DNA of 64,000 nt. Origin: a virus. Of this stretch, positions 23,766 through 32,476 are shown in pieces. The position numbers were made by a program, and so were the translations under genes. Position 1 is the first letter of the stretch, and each line of letters starts with the position of its first letter. Location: IMG/VR virus record IMGVR_UViG_3300042519_001962, positions 82,549-146,548 of that record; one strand, given 5' to 3'. Under the pieces are notes generated by a model. The model did not search any database. It was given only the letters and a program-made list of their open reading frames with translations, and had not been told where the DNA came from.

Positions 23766-25547
23766 CTATCCATCACAACTCAAGCAATCAATATCCATTG
23801 CTCTATCAGCAATATCACCTCTGAGTACTGATTCAGTTCTCATATAATAAAGTGTTTTAACACCTTGCTTCCATGCTTCCATACTTACAGTATGTATCCA
23901 TTTTGGTGTTGCGGTAGATGGGAATGCCAAATTTAATGAAACCGCTTGGTCAATATACTGCTGTCTAATTCCAGCTTGTCTAACCAATTCTAATTGATTT
24001 ATTTCTTTGAATGTTTTAAATACATCCTTAATATTAAATGATTTTTCGTAATCTAATTCAGATATATCTTCTTTCTTTAATACTTTACCATTTAAGAATC
24101 TCCATTCATTCAATTCATTAATATCCTGAATTGAACCTCCATCTGCCATAATTTTATCCCAAATTTCTTTTGTATTGATTCCTATTTTTTTAAAAACCCT
24201 TTCCAATTCACCATTCTTACGAATAAAAGTTCCTTTAGCAGTTTGTTCCGTAAATACGTTAGCTGCCCAAGGTTCAATACCAGCAGATACATCACCACTC
24301 AATTTAGAGTTTGATACCGTTGGTGCAATTGCTCTTAAGTGTGTATTTCTAAACCCACTATCTCTACACCATAAAGGTTCACCCAATTCAACTGCCATAT
24401 CTCTACTTGCTCTTTCAGATTCAATCTTTAATTGAGAGAAAATCTTACGAGTTTCAAATTGTGCAATCATTCCTTCAAATGGAATACCCCTTTGTTGTAA
24501 ATAAGTGTGCCATCCTAATACACCTAATCCCAATGCTCTACCTTTTTCAGCAGAACGAACTGAGTTTTCAAATCCTTTTAAGTTTTTAGCTTTTTGGATA
24601 AATTCTGAAAGAACTCCATCTAAAAACCAAGTTGCGGTATATACTAAATCAGTATCTTTCCACTCATCGTACTTAGCTAAGTTTAAAGATGATAAACAAC
24701 ATACAAATGAATGTGATTCATCAGTATGAAGAGCGATTTCAGAACATATGTTTGTCATATGAACTTTCAATCCATTAACTTTGTACATCTCTGGGTTTTG
24801 TTTATTAACATTACCCTTAAACATAATATAAGGTTCTCCAGTTGCTTTACGTTTCTGAAGTAATTTACCCCATTTTCTACGAGCTTCTTCATCTCCGTTT
24901 TCCAACTTTCTCATAAACTTATCACCTACTACTGCACATTGGTGTAGGTTAAGTGATTGGCGATTTACATCACCTTTTGGTTCTCTAATCTCTAACCAAT
25001 CTTCAAAATCTTTATGGTCAATGTTTAGGTTAACAGATGCTGCTCCCCTACGAACTGAACCCTGATTTGTGGCAAGTATGGTTGAATCATAGATTTTTGT
25101 AAATGGAATTACACCATCAGATGTTCCATTTCCAGTAATTTGTGCTCCAGCTGGTCTAATTTGATTAATACCAATTCCAACCCCACCACCATGTTTTGCT
25201 AATAACATTAGTTCTAAATTCTTAGTACCAATATCAAATATTGAATCAGCTACATCAATTCCGAAACAAGATATAGGTAAACCCCTATCAGTTCCAGTGT
25301 TTGATAAAACAGGTGTAGCCAAGTTTAACCAACCTTTCCAAATGTAATCAAAAAACTTTGATGCCAATTGTGGTTTGTTTAATCGTTGTGCTACTTTAGT
25401 AGAAACTCTCCAATATGCATCTTTTGGTTTCTCTCCAGCTAGCAAATACCCTTTACTAATAGTTTTTACATAGATTTCGGTATTTCCCCATTCTGGAAAA
25501 TCTACTCCCAATTCCCAACCTAAATCTTCTCCGTAATTTTTAGCCAT
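23766..25547 (-). CDS. nrdA: Ribonucleotide reductase large subunit, class Ia
   Basis: 593 residues. It lacks an N-terminal ATP-cone, so overall allosteric inhibition by dATP is probably lost. Catalytic residues are visible: 'LPISCFGI' (first redox cysteine), 'HMTNICSEIAL' (N-x-C-x-E with the thiyl cysteine), 'FVCCLSSLNL' (second redox cysteine), 'TLYYMRTES' (tyrosine pair) and the C-terminal 'CLSCDG' shuttle cysteines. It reduces ribonucleotides to deoxyribonucleotides for phage replication. One base separates it from the MazG-like gene. Confidence 0.95.
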   Translation of the reverse strand: MAKNYGEDLGWELGVDFPEWGNTEIYVKTISKGYLLAGEKPKDAYWRVSTKVAQRLNKPQLASKFFDYIWKGWLNLATPVLSNTGTDRGLPISCFGIDVADSIFDIGTKNLELMLLAKHGGGVGIGINQIRPAGAQITGNGTSDGVIPFTKIYDSTILATNQGSVRRGAASVNLNIDHKDFEDWLEIREPKGDVNRQSLNLHQCAVVGDKFMRKLENGDEEARRKWGKLLQKRKATGEPYIMFKGNVNKQNPEMYKVNGLKVHMTNICSEIALHTDESHSFVCCLSSLNLAKYDEWKDTDLVYTATWFLDGVLSEFIQKAKNLKGFENSVRSAEKGRALGLGVLGWHTYLQQRGIPFEGMIAQFETRKIFSQLKIESERASRDMAVELGEPLWCRDSGFRNTHLRAIAPTVSNSKLSGDVSAGIEPWAANVFTEQTAKGTFIRKNGELERVFKKIGINTKEIWDKIMADGGSIQDINELNEWRFLNGKVLKKEDISELDYEKSFNIKDVFKTFKEINQLELVRQAGIRQQYIDQAVSLNLAFPSTATPKWIHTVSMEAWKQGVKTLYYMRTESVLRGDIADRAMDIDCLSCDG

Positions 25548-25548
25548 T

Positions 25549-25857
25549 TTAATTCTCTTCTTTTATGAAAACACCATTAACAGTATTTCCTTTTCTATTC
25601 TTAATTTCATTCCAAGCATGCTCTAAACATTCAGCTGGTTCTAATCCCAACTGATATGCTAATATGATTAATGTTACAAATGTATCACCAATCCCATCTT
25701 GGATTTCTTCTGTTTTTTTGTTCTTTGCGATTGCTCCAGCGGTTTCACCCAACTCTTCCATCACTTTCATCAATTGTTTGGGTGCGTTTTCTGCTTTTAG
25801 GATATCCTTAGCATCAGCCCATCCTTTTACGTTTTGTATTAATTCATCAAAATTCAT
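25549..25857 (-). CDS. MazG-like nucleotide pyrophosphohydrolase
   Basis: 102 residues, a single all-alpha NTP-PPase domain. 'QLMKVMEELGETAGAIAK' gives the E-x-x-E metal site and 'IQDGIGDTFVTLIILAY' the second E/D-x-x-D block. Phage MazG proteins hydrolyse NTPs or dNTPs and may also lower ppGpp in the host. It overlaps the SET gene by 4 nt and precedes nrdA, a nucleotide-metabolism context. Confidence 0.85.
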   Translation of the reverse strand: MNFDELIQNVKGWADAKDILKAENAPKQLMKVMEELGETAGAIAKNKKTEEIQDGIGDTFVTLIILAYQLGLEPAECLEHAWNEIKNRKGNTVNGVFIKEEN

Positions 25858-26267
25858 AATATTGTGCTATCTAAATCGTAGGTTCCGAATAATTCTTCAC
25901 CTGCTTTAATGTGTGTAATTGCTATTTTATTTTGAGTGTTGAAGTTAGCCCTTTCAACACCTAATGTGTTTGTATATGCCAATGGATTTACTAAATTAAA
26001 ATATCCATCATTATATAATTTAAACCATACAAAGGGGTATTCACCCCTTTTATTTTCGTATGATTTAAGTATTATGCGTTTAACATATATTGGTAGTTGT
26101 TCAAATTCTAAATGGGTTATTGTATATGTTCCAGTTTCCCCATCCCATCTTTCAAATAATGATTCACCGGCTTTGATATCTCTAAGAGCAAATGTACCAA
26201 TTCCATGTATTGGGCTTGGTGCAATATCAGTTTTGATGCAATTATTTAAATATGTGAATGTACTCAT
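25854..26267 (-). CDS. SET-domain protein
   Basis: 137 residues, essentially one SET domain. 'PSPIHGIGTFALRDIKAGE' is the SAM-binding opening, 'NPLAYTNTLGVERANF' stands for the NHS motif, and 'ITHIKAGEELFGTYD' is the closing E-L-x-x-x-Y block with the catalytic tyrosine. The family methylates lysines in proteins. The target is unknown; a ribosomal, chromatin-like or phage protein could be the substrate. It is the first gene of the operon with mazG and nrdA. Confidence 0.8.
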   Translation of the reverse strand: MSTFTYLNNCIKTDIAPSPIHGIGTFALRDIKAGESLFERWDGETGTYTITHLEFEQLPIYVKRIILKSYENKRGEYPFVWFKLYNDGYFNLVNPLAYTNTLGVERANFNTQNKIAITHIKAGEELFGTYDLDSTIL

Positions 26268-26271
26268 ACTA

Positions 26272-26303
26272 CAAATATACGAAATTTATTTGATTAAACC
26301 TAA
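26272..26303 (-). promoter_or_regulatory. Early-type promoter for the SET-mazG-nrdA operon
   Basis: Minus strand TATATTTG (26272-26279) with TTCG upstream. The -33 region reads TTAGGTTT (26296-26303), a weaker match, but the same octamer occurs at the helicase promoter at the same spacing. Confidence 0.7.
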
Positions 26304-26309
26304 TGTTTA

Positions 26310-27305
26310 TTAAAATAAATCTCCCCAATCTTCCCCTTCATTAGCCTTTGAATAATCAGTAGGTCTAATAGCGAAGAAATCAGTATGTGTAGTACCACCA
26401 GTTAAGTGATAGAACCATTCTAAATTATCAGCTTTCTTAGAGTTGAATTCGAAAATACCATCATAACCTAATTCTCTAAGTTTGGTATTTGTTCTCGCTT
26501 TAATAAATTCTTTCAAATCTGATGATTTTAGATTTTCTAAATCACCATTTTCAAACATCTTATCAATAAAATGAGATTCTAATTCTACGATTAGTTTAGC
26601 TGCTTCTTCGATTGATTCTTTACTAGCTTCCTTTAATTCAGGAAACTCTTCACACATATGATTGAACAATTGACAACCCATCTTAGAATGTAAGGATTCA
26701 TCCCTTACAGACCATTTCATTTGTTGTCCTATACCTTTCAATAGATTTCTCATTTGGAACGAATATAGAACCGCAAATGATGAATAGAGCGATACTCCTT
26801 CAGCGAATGCTGAAAAGATTGCCAAACTTCTTGCTACTTCCTGTCTTGCTATCGGATTTGTTTCCAAATCGTTATGTGTCCAATCAGCTGTAGTAGAAGT
26901 TAAGAGTTGGAATTTCTCAGCAACTGCAGGTTCGTGCAAAAATGCTGAGAAATCATCTAACCCTAATGTTTCATTTAGATATGAATATGCGGTTGCATGA
27001 ATTGTTTCTTGTGAACCAAACATCATAGCCATCTGCTTAATTTCATGCTTTGGAAACCATTTGGTTACCATCGTAGTCCAATAATCAGATACAGCACATT
27101 CAGTTTGAGCAAAACCCAATAGAATGTTACCAACCAAATGTTTTTCATCAGATGTAAGATTTTCATTCCAATCTTTAACATCACCCTGCATTGAGATTTC
27201 AGTATGTAACCAAAATGCCTGAGCTTGTTTTAACCAGCCTTCTTCATAATACACTGGAAATTCAAATGGTTTGTAGGGTATTCTTTCAGTAAATAATTTG
27301 CTCAT
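26310..27305 (-). CDS. nrdB: Ribonucleotide reductase small subunit, class I
   Basis: 331 residues. Metal ligands: E69 in 'FAQTECAV', E100 and H103 in 'GSQETIHATAYSYL', a glutamate in 'FAEGVSLYSSF', and E/H in 'VRDESLHSKMG'. Tyrosine 107 sits exactly four residues after H103, where the radical tyrosine is expected, so it should generate a tyrosyl radical. The C-terminus 'ANEGEDWGDLF' is the peptide docking onto NrdA. It lies downstream of the Hc1-like gene and is separated from nrdA by the SET and mazG genes. Confidence 0.95.
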   Translation of the reverse strand: MSKLFTERIPYKPFEFPVYYEEGWLKQAQAFWLHTEISMQGDVKDWNENLTSDEKHLVGNILLGFAQTECAVSDYWTTMVTKWFPKHEIKQMAMMFGSQETIHATAYSYLNETLGLDDFSAFLHEPAVAEKFQLLTSTTADWTHNDLETNPIARQEVARSLAIFSAFAEGVSLYSSFAVLYSFQMRNLLKGIGQQMKWSVRDESLHSKMGCQLFNHMCEEFPELKEASKESIEEAAKLIVELESHFIDKMFENGDLENLKSSDLKEFIKARTNTKLRELGYDGIFEFNSKKADNLEWFYHLTGGTTHTDFFAIRPTDYSKANEGEDWGDLF

Positions 27306-27318
27306 AGTTTTAACTCTA

Positions 27319-27489
27319 TTATTTAGTTTCCTCTATGGATACTTTTCTATAATCAGTTACCAATTTTTTAATCTCACCAATAGCTTTTCTAGCTCTTGAT
27401 TTAGCAGCTTTGGTTGTACCATTGTGCTCTTTTTCAAATTGAGTGTATAACTCTTTAATTTGTTCGAAAATTTCTTGCGAATTTGCCAT
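27319..27489 (-). CDS. Hc1/histone-H1-like DNA-binding protein
   Basis: 56 residues from the ATG at 27489; a longer reading from 27576 adds an unrelated hydrophobic tail and is unlikely. The second half 'TTKAAKSRARKAIGEIKKLV' followed by 'TDYRKVSIEETK' closely follows the Hc1-like proteins of Bacteroidota (KAAGTRxRKxxQ-ELKxLxxxxRKxxxE). Those bind DNA and compact the nucleoid. The phage copy may act on host or phage DNA. Confidence 0.7.
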   Translation of the reverse strand: MANSQEIFEQIKELYTQFEKEHNGTTKAAKSRARKAIGEIKKLVTDYRKVSIEETK

Positions 27490-27519
27490 AATCTTTATTT
27501 TGTTTTTAATTGTTAAGTC

Positions 27520-27541
27520 CAACCATTTTTTCAGTTGGGTG
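27520..27541 (-). other. Hairpin in the leader of the Hc1-like gene
   Basis: Inverted repeat CCAAC/GTTGG around an A/T-rich 12-nt centre, in the roughly 85-nt untranslated leader between the TAACTTTG box and the ATG at 27489. Possible translational control element; folded by eye only. Confidence 0.3.
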
Positions 27542-27580
27542 ATTATAACTATTGTATATATTGAAAAAGAATTCAATTTA

Positions 27581-27588
27581 CAAAGTTA
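27581..27588 (-). promoter_or_regulatory. Putative -7 element for the Hc1-like/nrdB unit
   Basis: Minus strand TAACTTTG matches the TAnnTTTG consensus. No good -33 box is found at the spacing used by the other promoters. A hairpin without a T run (27608-27625) lies just upstream, after the helicase stop codon. Confidence 0.4.
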
Positions 27589-27644
27589 ATTTTTTTATTT
27601 TTTTGTTTGGTATTTTTACATACCACATATTGATTGATTGAGTA

Positions 27645-29003
27645 TTATCCAAAGTTATCTACATATTTTTTATGTAATAATTTCTTCTCCATAATCGCCC
27701 CATCATTACTTTCTTTTGATGTAATAATTCCATCAGATGATGATGCTTCAAATACTTCAATTGAACCAATATTAGTATCCATTTTAGATGGGAATGTTAA
27801 TCCATCCGGTCCGAATCTATTCTTCATCACGTGAAATCTAGCGGTGTTGTTTAATTTATCTTTAGATTTTCTACTGATACTCATAATGAAATCTGCGTTC
27901 ATAACTTTAGCGTATGAATCAGCCACTTTATCAGCTTCAATAACTTCACTATCAATTGCCGAACGATTGGTTTGAGATGCTGTCCAAACGGGTATTCCTA
28001 ACATACCACCCATTCCTCTTAGTTCAATATAAACACCACCTTGCTCACCATAAGTTGATTCTGATTTGTTTGTAGTAGAGAGTAGTAAATCAGCGTAATC
28101 AATAATAACTAAATCCGGTTTATTACCCGCAGCAGTCATCTTTTCAATGTGAGATTCGATGTTTCTAGCTGATATACCCTTTGGTGGAAAATACTTAATG
28201 AGTAATCTACCTTTTAGTTTTTTAATCTTTTGAAGTACATCCTCTTTTCTATTTTTTAAATCCCCAGATGGGATTTGTGTGAATACAGTATCATATCGCT
28301 GTCCTACATAATGTTCGGATAATTCTAATGAATAATGTACTACATTCATTCCAGCTTTCACAGCAGCCGCTCCAAGTGCACATAGTACCCAAGTTTTACC
28401 AACTCCTGATGGTGCAACTATTACTCCCAATTCACCGGGTCCTAATCCACCATCCATTAACCCATTAATACAATCCCAAGAAGTTGGTACAGTTGTTCTA
28501 TTTAAATCTTCACTACGTTCTTCAAAATCTAAAACGTAATCTAAACCCAAATCAGTATCAACTCCAACTTTCATTGCTTTATCTACTAAATCTTTAATTC
28601 TATCATAAGAACCAGCTTTTAATAAATCAACGGATTGTACAATTGCTTCTTTAAGATTCTGATTGATGCAAAAGTTAGAAAATTCTTTTTTTACATAATC
28701 CAAGTCATTATCACCTAATTGGGTAAATGCCAATTTAAGTTGTTCAACAATTCGTTTCTGCATTCCAGAATCTTCCATTTTTGAAATTTCAACTTTAAAC
28801 ACATCTAATGATGGTGTACGTTTGAAATCATCATAATATTCCATTATCTCCTCAACAATCCATTTGTTTGCTTCGGATTCAAAAAACTTAGGATGTATAA
28901 CCTCTCTGAGCGTATCTAATAAACGAACATCAGCAATCAAACAAGATAAAACTTTTGTTTGAAATGATTGTCCGTATTTAGATAGTGTGTCTGTATTTTG
29001 CAT
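27645..29003 (-). CDS. 41: Replicative DNA helicase, DnaB/gp41-like
   Basis: 452 residues. The N-terminal domain is helical, followed by a RecA-type core with Walker A 'IVAPSGVGKTWVLCALG', Walker B 'DLVIIDYADLL' and later 'GIPVWTASQTNRSA', the DnaB-type sensor strand. It unwinds DNA ahead of the family B polymerase as a hexamer. It has its own promoter. A separate primase is not seen in the window. Confidence 0.92.
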   Translation of the reverse strand: MQNTDTLSKYGQSFQTKVLSCLIADVRLLDTLREVIHPKFFESEANKWIVEEIMEYYDDFKRTPSLDVFKVEISKMEDSGMQKRIVEQLKLAFTQLGDNDLDYVKKEFSNFCINQNLKEAIVQSVDLLKAGSYDRIKDLVDKAMKVGVDTDLGLDYVLDFEERSEDLNRTTVPTSWDCINGLMDGGLGPGELGVIVAPSGVGKTWVLCALGAAAVKAGMNVVHYSLELSEHYVGQRYDTVFTQIPSGDLKNRKEDVLQKIKKLKGRLLIKYFPPKGISARNIESHIEKMTAAGNKPDLVIIDYADLLLSTTNKSESTYGEQGGVYIELRGMGGMLGIPVWTASQTNRSAIDSEVIEADKVADSYAKVMNADFIMSISRKSKDKLNNTARFHVMKNRFGPDGLTFPSKMDTNIGSIEVFEASSSDGIITSKESNDGAIMEKKLLHKKYVDNFG

Positions 29004-29025
29004 GTATATAACCTATTTGTTTCCA

Positions 29026-29057
29026 CAAAGATATAAAAAATTTGTGATAAAACCTAA
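29026..29057 (-). promoter_or_regulatory. Early-type promoter for the helicase gene
   Basis: Minus strand TATCTTTG (29026-29033), a full TAnnTTTG match, with TTAGGTTT (29050-29057) 16 nt upstream. The helicase ATG at 29003 is 22 nt downstream. Confidence 0.7.
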
Positions 29058-29058
29058 T

Positions 29059-30105
29059 TTATTTTATAATAATGTTGTGGAATGTCGATTGTAACCAATC
29101 ATTAATGTCTCTCCAATTTTGTAAAACCTTATATTTGTTACCAACTTTAAGGAATTCTAATTTATTGAATGCAACATCATCTTCTCTGAATCTATCAATT
29201 ATCTTAAGCTTTTGATTTGTTGGTATATGTGGTTCTTTCAACTCCATTAATCGCTTATTCATAAGGAGTTGTTCCCTTGCTTCTAAAATATCATTATAAA
29301 GTTTGATTTTACCCAATTTACCTTCACACATTTGAAACAATTCATCATGCGTAATAAGTCTATCTTCAGATAGTTCAGGAAATCGTTTAAGAAGTGTTTT
29401 GATACCACATCCTTTAATACCCGGAATGTTATCGGACTTATCCCCATCTAATGTACGATATAATAGGAGATTTTCAGGCCAAATTTCAAATTCATCAAAT
29501 ACAACTTGTCTATTATATAGTTTCTTTTTAGTTGGTGAAAATACACTAACTTTATCAGAAACTAATTGTAGGAAATCTTTATCAGTTGAAACAATTACAA
29601 CTTCACCATCATACTCATTTTGAGTATATTGGGTTAAATATGCAATAGTATCATCTGCTTCAATTCCATCGTAAATCATTGTTTGAACTGGTAGATAATC
29701 CAACATATCATTCAGCCATACAAATTGTTGCCTCATTGATAATCGTTCATCCTCTTCACTCATCATCTCACCATAGGTGCGATTAACTCTAAATCTATTC
29801 TTCTCTCTACCAGCTTTATATCCTTCGTGGATTTTCTTTCTGGATTCAGAACCATTCTTACCATCAAAAGTTACAATAACTCTCGTTGGGTTGAATTCTC
29901 TGATTTGATATCCAATTGATTTTAATGAACCAATAACTCCACCCGTATGGTCACCATCCTCATTCATTGTAGGATTAGTTGTCCAGCTACGGATGAAGGT
30001 ATTAAGTCCATCAATGATAAGAACTCTACTGTTTCTCTCTCTTAGGTGGTTTGTTTTGTGTTCCTCACTCACTTTATTGAGGATATCTTTATAGAGTTCT
30101 TTCAT
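29059..30105 (-). CDS. rnh: 5'-3' exonuclease / RNase H of the FEN family
   Basis: 348 residues. Metal-binding acids lie in 'VLIIDGLNTFIRSW', 'DGIEADDTIAYL', 'VIVSTDKDFLQLV' and 'TLDGDKSDNIPGIKGCGIKT', the last containing the helix-hairpin-helix. T4 RNase H has the same layout and removes RNA primers from lagging-strand fragments. Overlaps the small upstream gene by one base and belongs to the gp32-uvsX unit. Confidence 0.92.
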   Translation of the reverse strand: MKELYKDILNKVSEEHKTNHLRERNSRVLIIDGLNTFIRSWTTNPTMNEDGDHTGGVIGSLKSIGYQIREFNPTRVIVTFDGKNGSESRKKIHEGYKAGREKNRFRVNRTYGEMMSEEDERLSMRQQFVWLNDMLDYLPVQTMIYDGIEADDTIAYLTQYTQNEYDGEVVIVSTDKDFLQLVSDKVSVFSPTKKKLYNRQVVFDEFEIWPENLLLYRTLDGDKSDNIPGIKGCGIKTLLKRFPELSEDRLITHDELFQMCEGKLGKIKLYNDILEAREQLLMNKRLMELKEPHIPTNQKLKIIDRFREDDVAFNKLEFLKVGNKYKVLQNWRDINDWLQSTFHNIIIK

Positions 30106-30323
30106 TAGTTAGTTTTATCAGAGTTAAAATAAGTTTCTATTGCTTTCAATCTATCATCTGCATCTACCAACATTTGAAGAGCTTCTTCAGCGTTGTTATA
30201 GAAATCATTTGTAGAATGGTCACCAATTCCAGCTGGATTCTTTTCTAATAATTCTAATGTAAGTAGTGCTTTTGCTCTATCGGCTTGTGCACTTGTTTTT
30301 AACATTTCTTTCAATCTACTCAT
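30105..30323 (-). CDS. Small hypothetical protein (72 residues)
   Basis: Helical and mildly acidic, beginning 'MSRLKEMLKTSAQADRAKAL' with a second helix 'NAEEALQMLVDADDRLKAIE'. No domain recognised. It is wedged between uvsX (17 nt away) and the RNase H gene (1-base overlap), so a role in recombination or replication is plausible. Confidence 0.65.
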   Translation of the reverse strand: MSRLKEMLKTSAQADRAKALLTLELLEKNPAGIGDHSTNDFYNNAEEALQMLVDADDRLKAIETYFNSDKTN

Positions 30324-30340
30324 AACATATTTTTTATAAT

Positions 30341-31462
30341 TTAATCCCCGATTACCTCAGAATCTACTACCAAATTATCGGTATCCATTGAATCCTTTTT
30401 ATATTGTAAGATTGTTGCTTCACAAATTCCTTTGTAAATTTGTTCTCTAATAGAGTCATTATCTTGTAATAATTTTGGGAAATCTTTAGATTGATATTTG
30501 ATAATTTCACCAGTATCAATATCGGTGTACTCATACCAAGCACCAGTTTGTTTTACCAAACCATGCTCTTTCATTTGCGCCAACCATGCTCCATAGTTAT
30601 CGATTCCTCTATCAAAGAAGATATCGAAATCAGCGGAACGTAATGGTGGACCCATACGATTTTTAACAACCTGACAACGTACTTTGATACCTACGATTCT
30701 ATCGTTACCATTTTCCTTTGCCTTAATGGTTCCCATACTCTTTAATCTTAAACGAACCGATGCGTGGAAAGCGATTGCTTTACCACCAGAAGTTGTCCAA
30801 GGGTCAGAGAATGGCATAGCGTTCATCTTCTGTCTTAATTGATTTGTGAAAACCAATGTGATTTTCTGTCTACCAATTAAGTTTGTGATTTTACGCATTG
30901 CCTTTGAGATAATAATTGCTTTATCGGTTGCGTATCCATCTTTACCATAATCTGCTTCCATCTCCTTTTCAGTTGATGCTGCTGCTACTGAATCCACTAC
31001 GATTGTTACGAGTTTATCTTTCGATGCTACTCGCACTTTCTCAATAATGATTTCGGTGTATTCGAAACATTGTTCTACTGTCTCAGCCGCTACATATAGT
31101 AATTTAGATACATCTACTCCAATTGCCTGTAAGAACTCTCTACTGACCGCATTTTCGGTATCTATTAGAACCGCAACACCACCTTGCTTTTGTGTTTCAG
31201 CAAGGAGGTGAGCAGATACTAATGATTTTCCAGATTGTTCAAGTCCAGTAATTTCGGTGATTCTACCAATAGGTAATCCACCATAAGGTCGATTAGAAAT
31301 GGCAACATCTAGCATTGATGCTCCAGTTGATACCCACCCACTCACGTCGGTTGGGGAATCTCCGGCATCCAAAAAGAATGCTACTCTTTGGTCTTTGGAT
31401 TGTTTGTTTAGGGAATCAGCAAGAACACTTGCTAAATCCACCTCTTTCGATGTTTTTGCCAT
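30341..31462 (-). CDS. uvsX: RecA/UvsX recombinase
   Basis: 373 residues. Walker A reads 'EITGLEQSGKSLVSAHLL', Walker B 'LVTIVVDSVAAAS', and 'ITLVFTNQLRQKM' corresponds to the L2 region. 'DPWTTSGGKAIAFHASVRLR' is the conserved RecA-family block. It forms filaments on gp32-coated single-stranded DNA and drives recombination-dependent replication. It lies 15 nt after gp32, an order that couples their expression. Confidence 0.95.
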   Translation of the reverse strand: MAKTSKEVDLASVLADSLNKQSKDQRVAFFLDAGDSPTDVSGWVSTGASMLDVAISNRPYGGLPIGRITEITGLEQSGKSLVSAHLLAETQKQGGVAVLIDTENAVSREFLQAIGVDVSKLLYVAAETVEQCFEYTEIIIEKVRVASKDKLVTIVVDSVAAASTEKEMEADYGKDGYATDKAIIISKAMRKITNLIGRQKITLVFTNQLRQKMNAMPFSDPWTTSGGKAIAFHASVRLRLKSMGTIKAKENGNDRIVGIKVRCQVVKNRMGPPLRSADFDIFFDRGIDNYGAWLAQMKEHGLVKQTGAWYEYTDIDTGEIIKYQSKDFPKLLQDNDSIREQIYKGICEATILQYKKDSMDTDNLVVDSEVIGD

Positions 31463-31477
31463 ATAACTTTTTAGTTT

Positions 31478-32311
31478 TTAGTTGTTGAATAAGTCATCAA
31501 ATGCTGATGCTACATCATCCATTTTCTTACGTTCCTCAACTGCTGGTGTAGCGGCGAATGCTTCATTTTTAATTGGAGCTGCTGCTGGTGCCGATTGTGG
31601 AGCCGGAGCCGGTGTTGATAATGTTGATTGTGAAGTTGATTCAGAACCTTCATCACCAGTTGGATTCAACCACCCTTCTAATACACCTTTTAATTCAGCG
31701 TAAGAAAGTTCCTGATAGATATCAGTAATGTTAGTTTGACCTTCCATTGCTGCTTTCAATTTTTCAGAATCTTCCAAAATAGGAGTTTGAGTTGGTTTAA
31801 CTCTAATTGTAGTTACAGGATAAGAAGTTCCTGCATCTTCAGCTGATACATAATCAATAGTGATATCTCTACCAGTTGTTGGGTCGGTAATATCTCCATA
31901 ATCTGGGTCAGCGATGTAACCTAAGATTTCCTGATAAACCGTCTTACCAAATCCCCAAAATTTAACTCCTTCGTTTTCTTCACCTCTTACAATAACAGGT
32001 ACGAATGTTCTCAACTTCGGTTCCATTTTCTTAGCAGCTTTCCAATCTTCCTTATCACCCATTCGTTTAAGTTTGTCAGCAAACTCAACAATTGGGTCAG
32101 GTCTTCCGAAAGACATCGGAGATAGATAAGATTTGTTGTTAATGTTGTAGTGGAAATAAAGTTCGATAAAAGGATTTTCTTTGTTGAACTTGTAAGGTAC
32201 GATTCTCACTTGAGTCTTACCATTTGCTGGTTTCCAAAGATTGTTTTTTGTACTTCCAGTGTTTTGTAGTTTGTTTAGTCTACCTCTAATTGCATCTAAA
32301 TTAATAGCCAT
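31478..32311 (-). CDS. 32: Single-stranded DNA-binding protein, gp32-like
   Basis: 277 residues. 'LWKPANGKTQVRIVPYK' starts the OB-fold core, and 'FIELYFHYNINNKSYLSPMS' and 'KFWGFGKTVYQEILGYI' follow the T4-like gp32 pattern. T4 gp32 has a zinc site (one His, three Cys); no cysteine is present here, so the zinc subdomain is replaced by 'DPTTGRDITIDYV'. The tail is Pro/Ala/Ser-rich and ends in an acidic 'MDDVASAFDDLFNN', the usual protein-interaction tail. Both an early-type and a late-type motif precede it. Confidence 0.9.
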   Translation of the reverse strand: MAINLDAIRGRLNKLQNTGSTKNNLWKPANGKTQVRIVPYKFNKENPFIELYFHYNINNKSYLSPMSFGRPDPIVEFADKLKRMGDKEDWKAAKKMEPKLRTFVPVIVRGEENEGVKFWGFGKTVYQEILGYIADPDYGDITDPTTGRDITIDYVSAEDAGTSYPVTTIRVKPTQTPILEDSEKLKAAMEGQTNITDIYQELSYAELKGVLEGWLNPTGDEGSESTSQSTLSTPAPAPQSAPAAAPIKNEAFAATPAVEERKKMDDVASAFDDLFNN

Positions 32312-32389
32312 TGTTTTTTGTTTTAAAAGTTTATAATTAAGTTTTAATGGTTTTATTATGGTGTCTTTCCTACACCTTATATAAATATC

Positions 32390-32399
32390 AAAAAACCAA
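32390..32399 (-). promoter_or_regulatory. Late-type motif upstream of gp32
   Basis: Minus strand GATATTTATA, containing the ATATTTATA core found before structural genes. It lies 78 nt before the gp32 ATG, downstream of an early-type promoter, so gp32 probably continues to be transcribed late. Confidence 0.5.
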
Positions 32400-32430
32400 G
32401 TTTTAAGATGGTCTTATCCATTTATTTATA

Positions 32431-32462
32431 CAAATATACGAATAAAATCTGATACTTCCAAA
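32431..32462 (-). promoter_or_regulatory. Early-type promoter for the gp32-uvsX unit
   Basis: Minus strand TTTGGAAG (32455-32462), 16 nt, TATATTTG (32431-32438) with TTCG before it. Leader to the gp32 ATG is about 115 nt, unusually long for this genome, which leaves room for translational autoregulation of the kind known for T4 gp32. Confidence 0.8.
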
Positions 32463-32476
32463 TTTTATCCGTAATA

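Noticed and set aside
27608-27625. Hairpin after the helicase gene as an intrinsic terminator
   Set aside because: The stem TGGTAT/ATACCA is followed by A residues rather than a T run on the transcribed strand.
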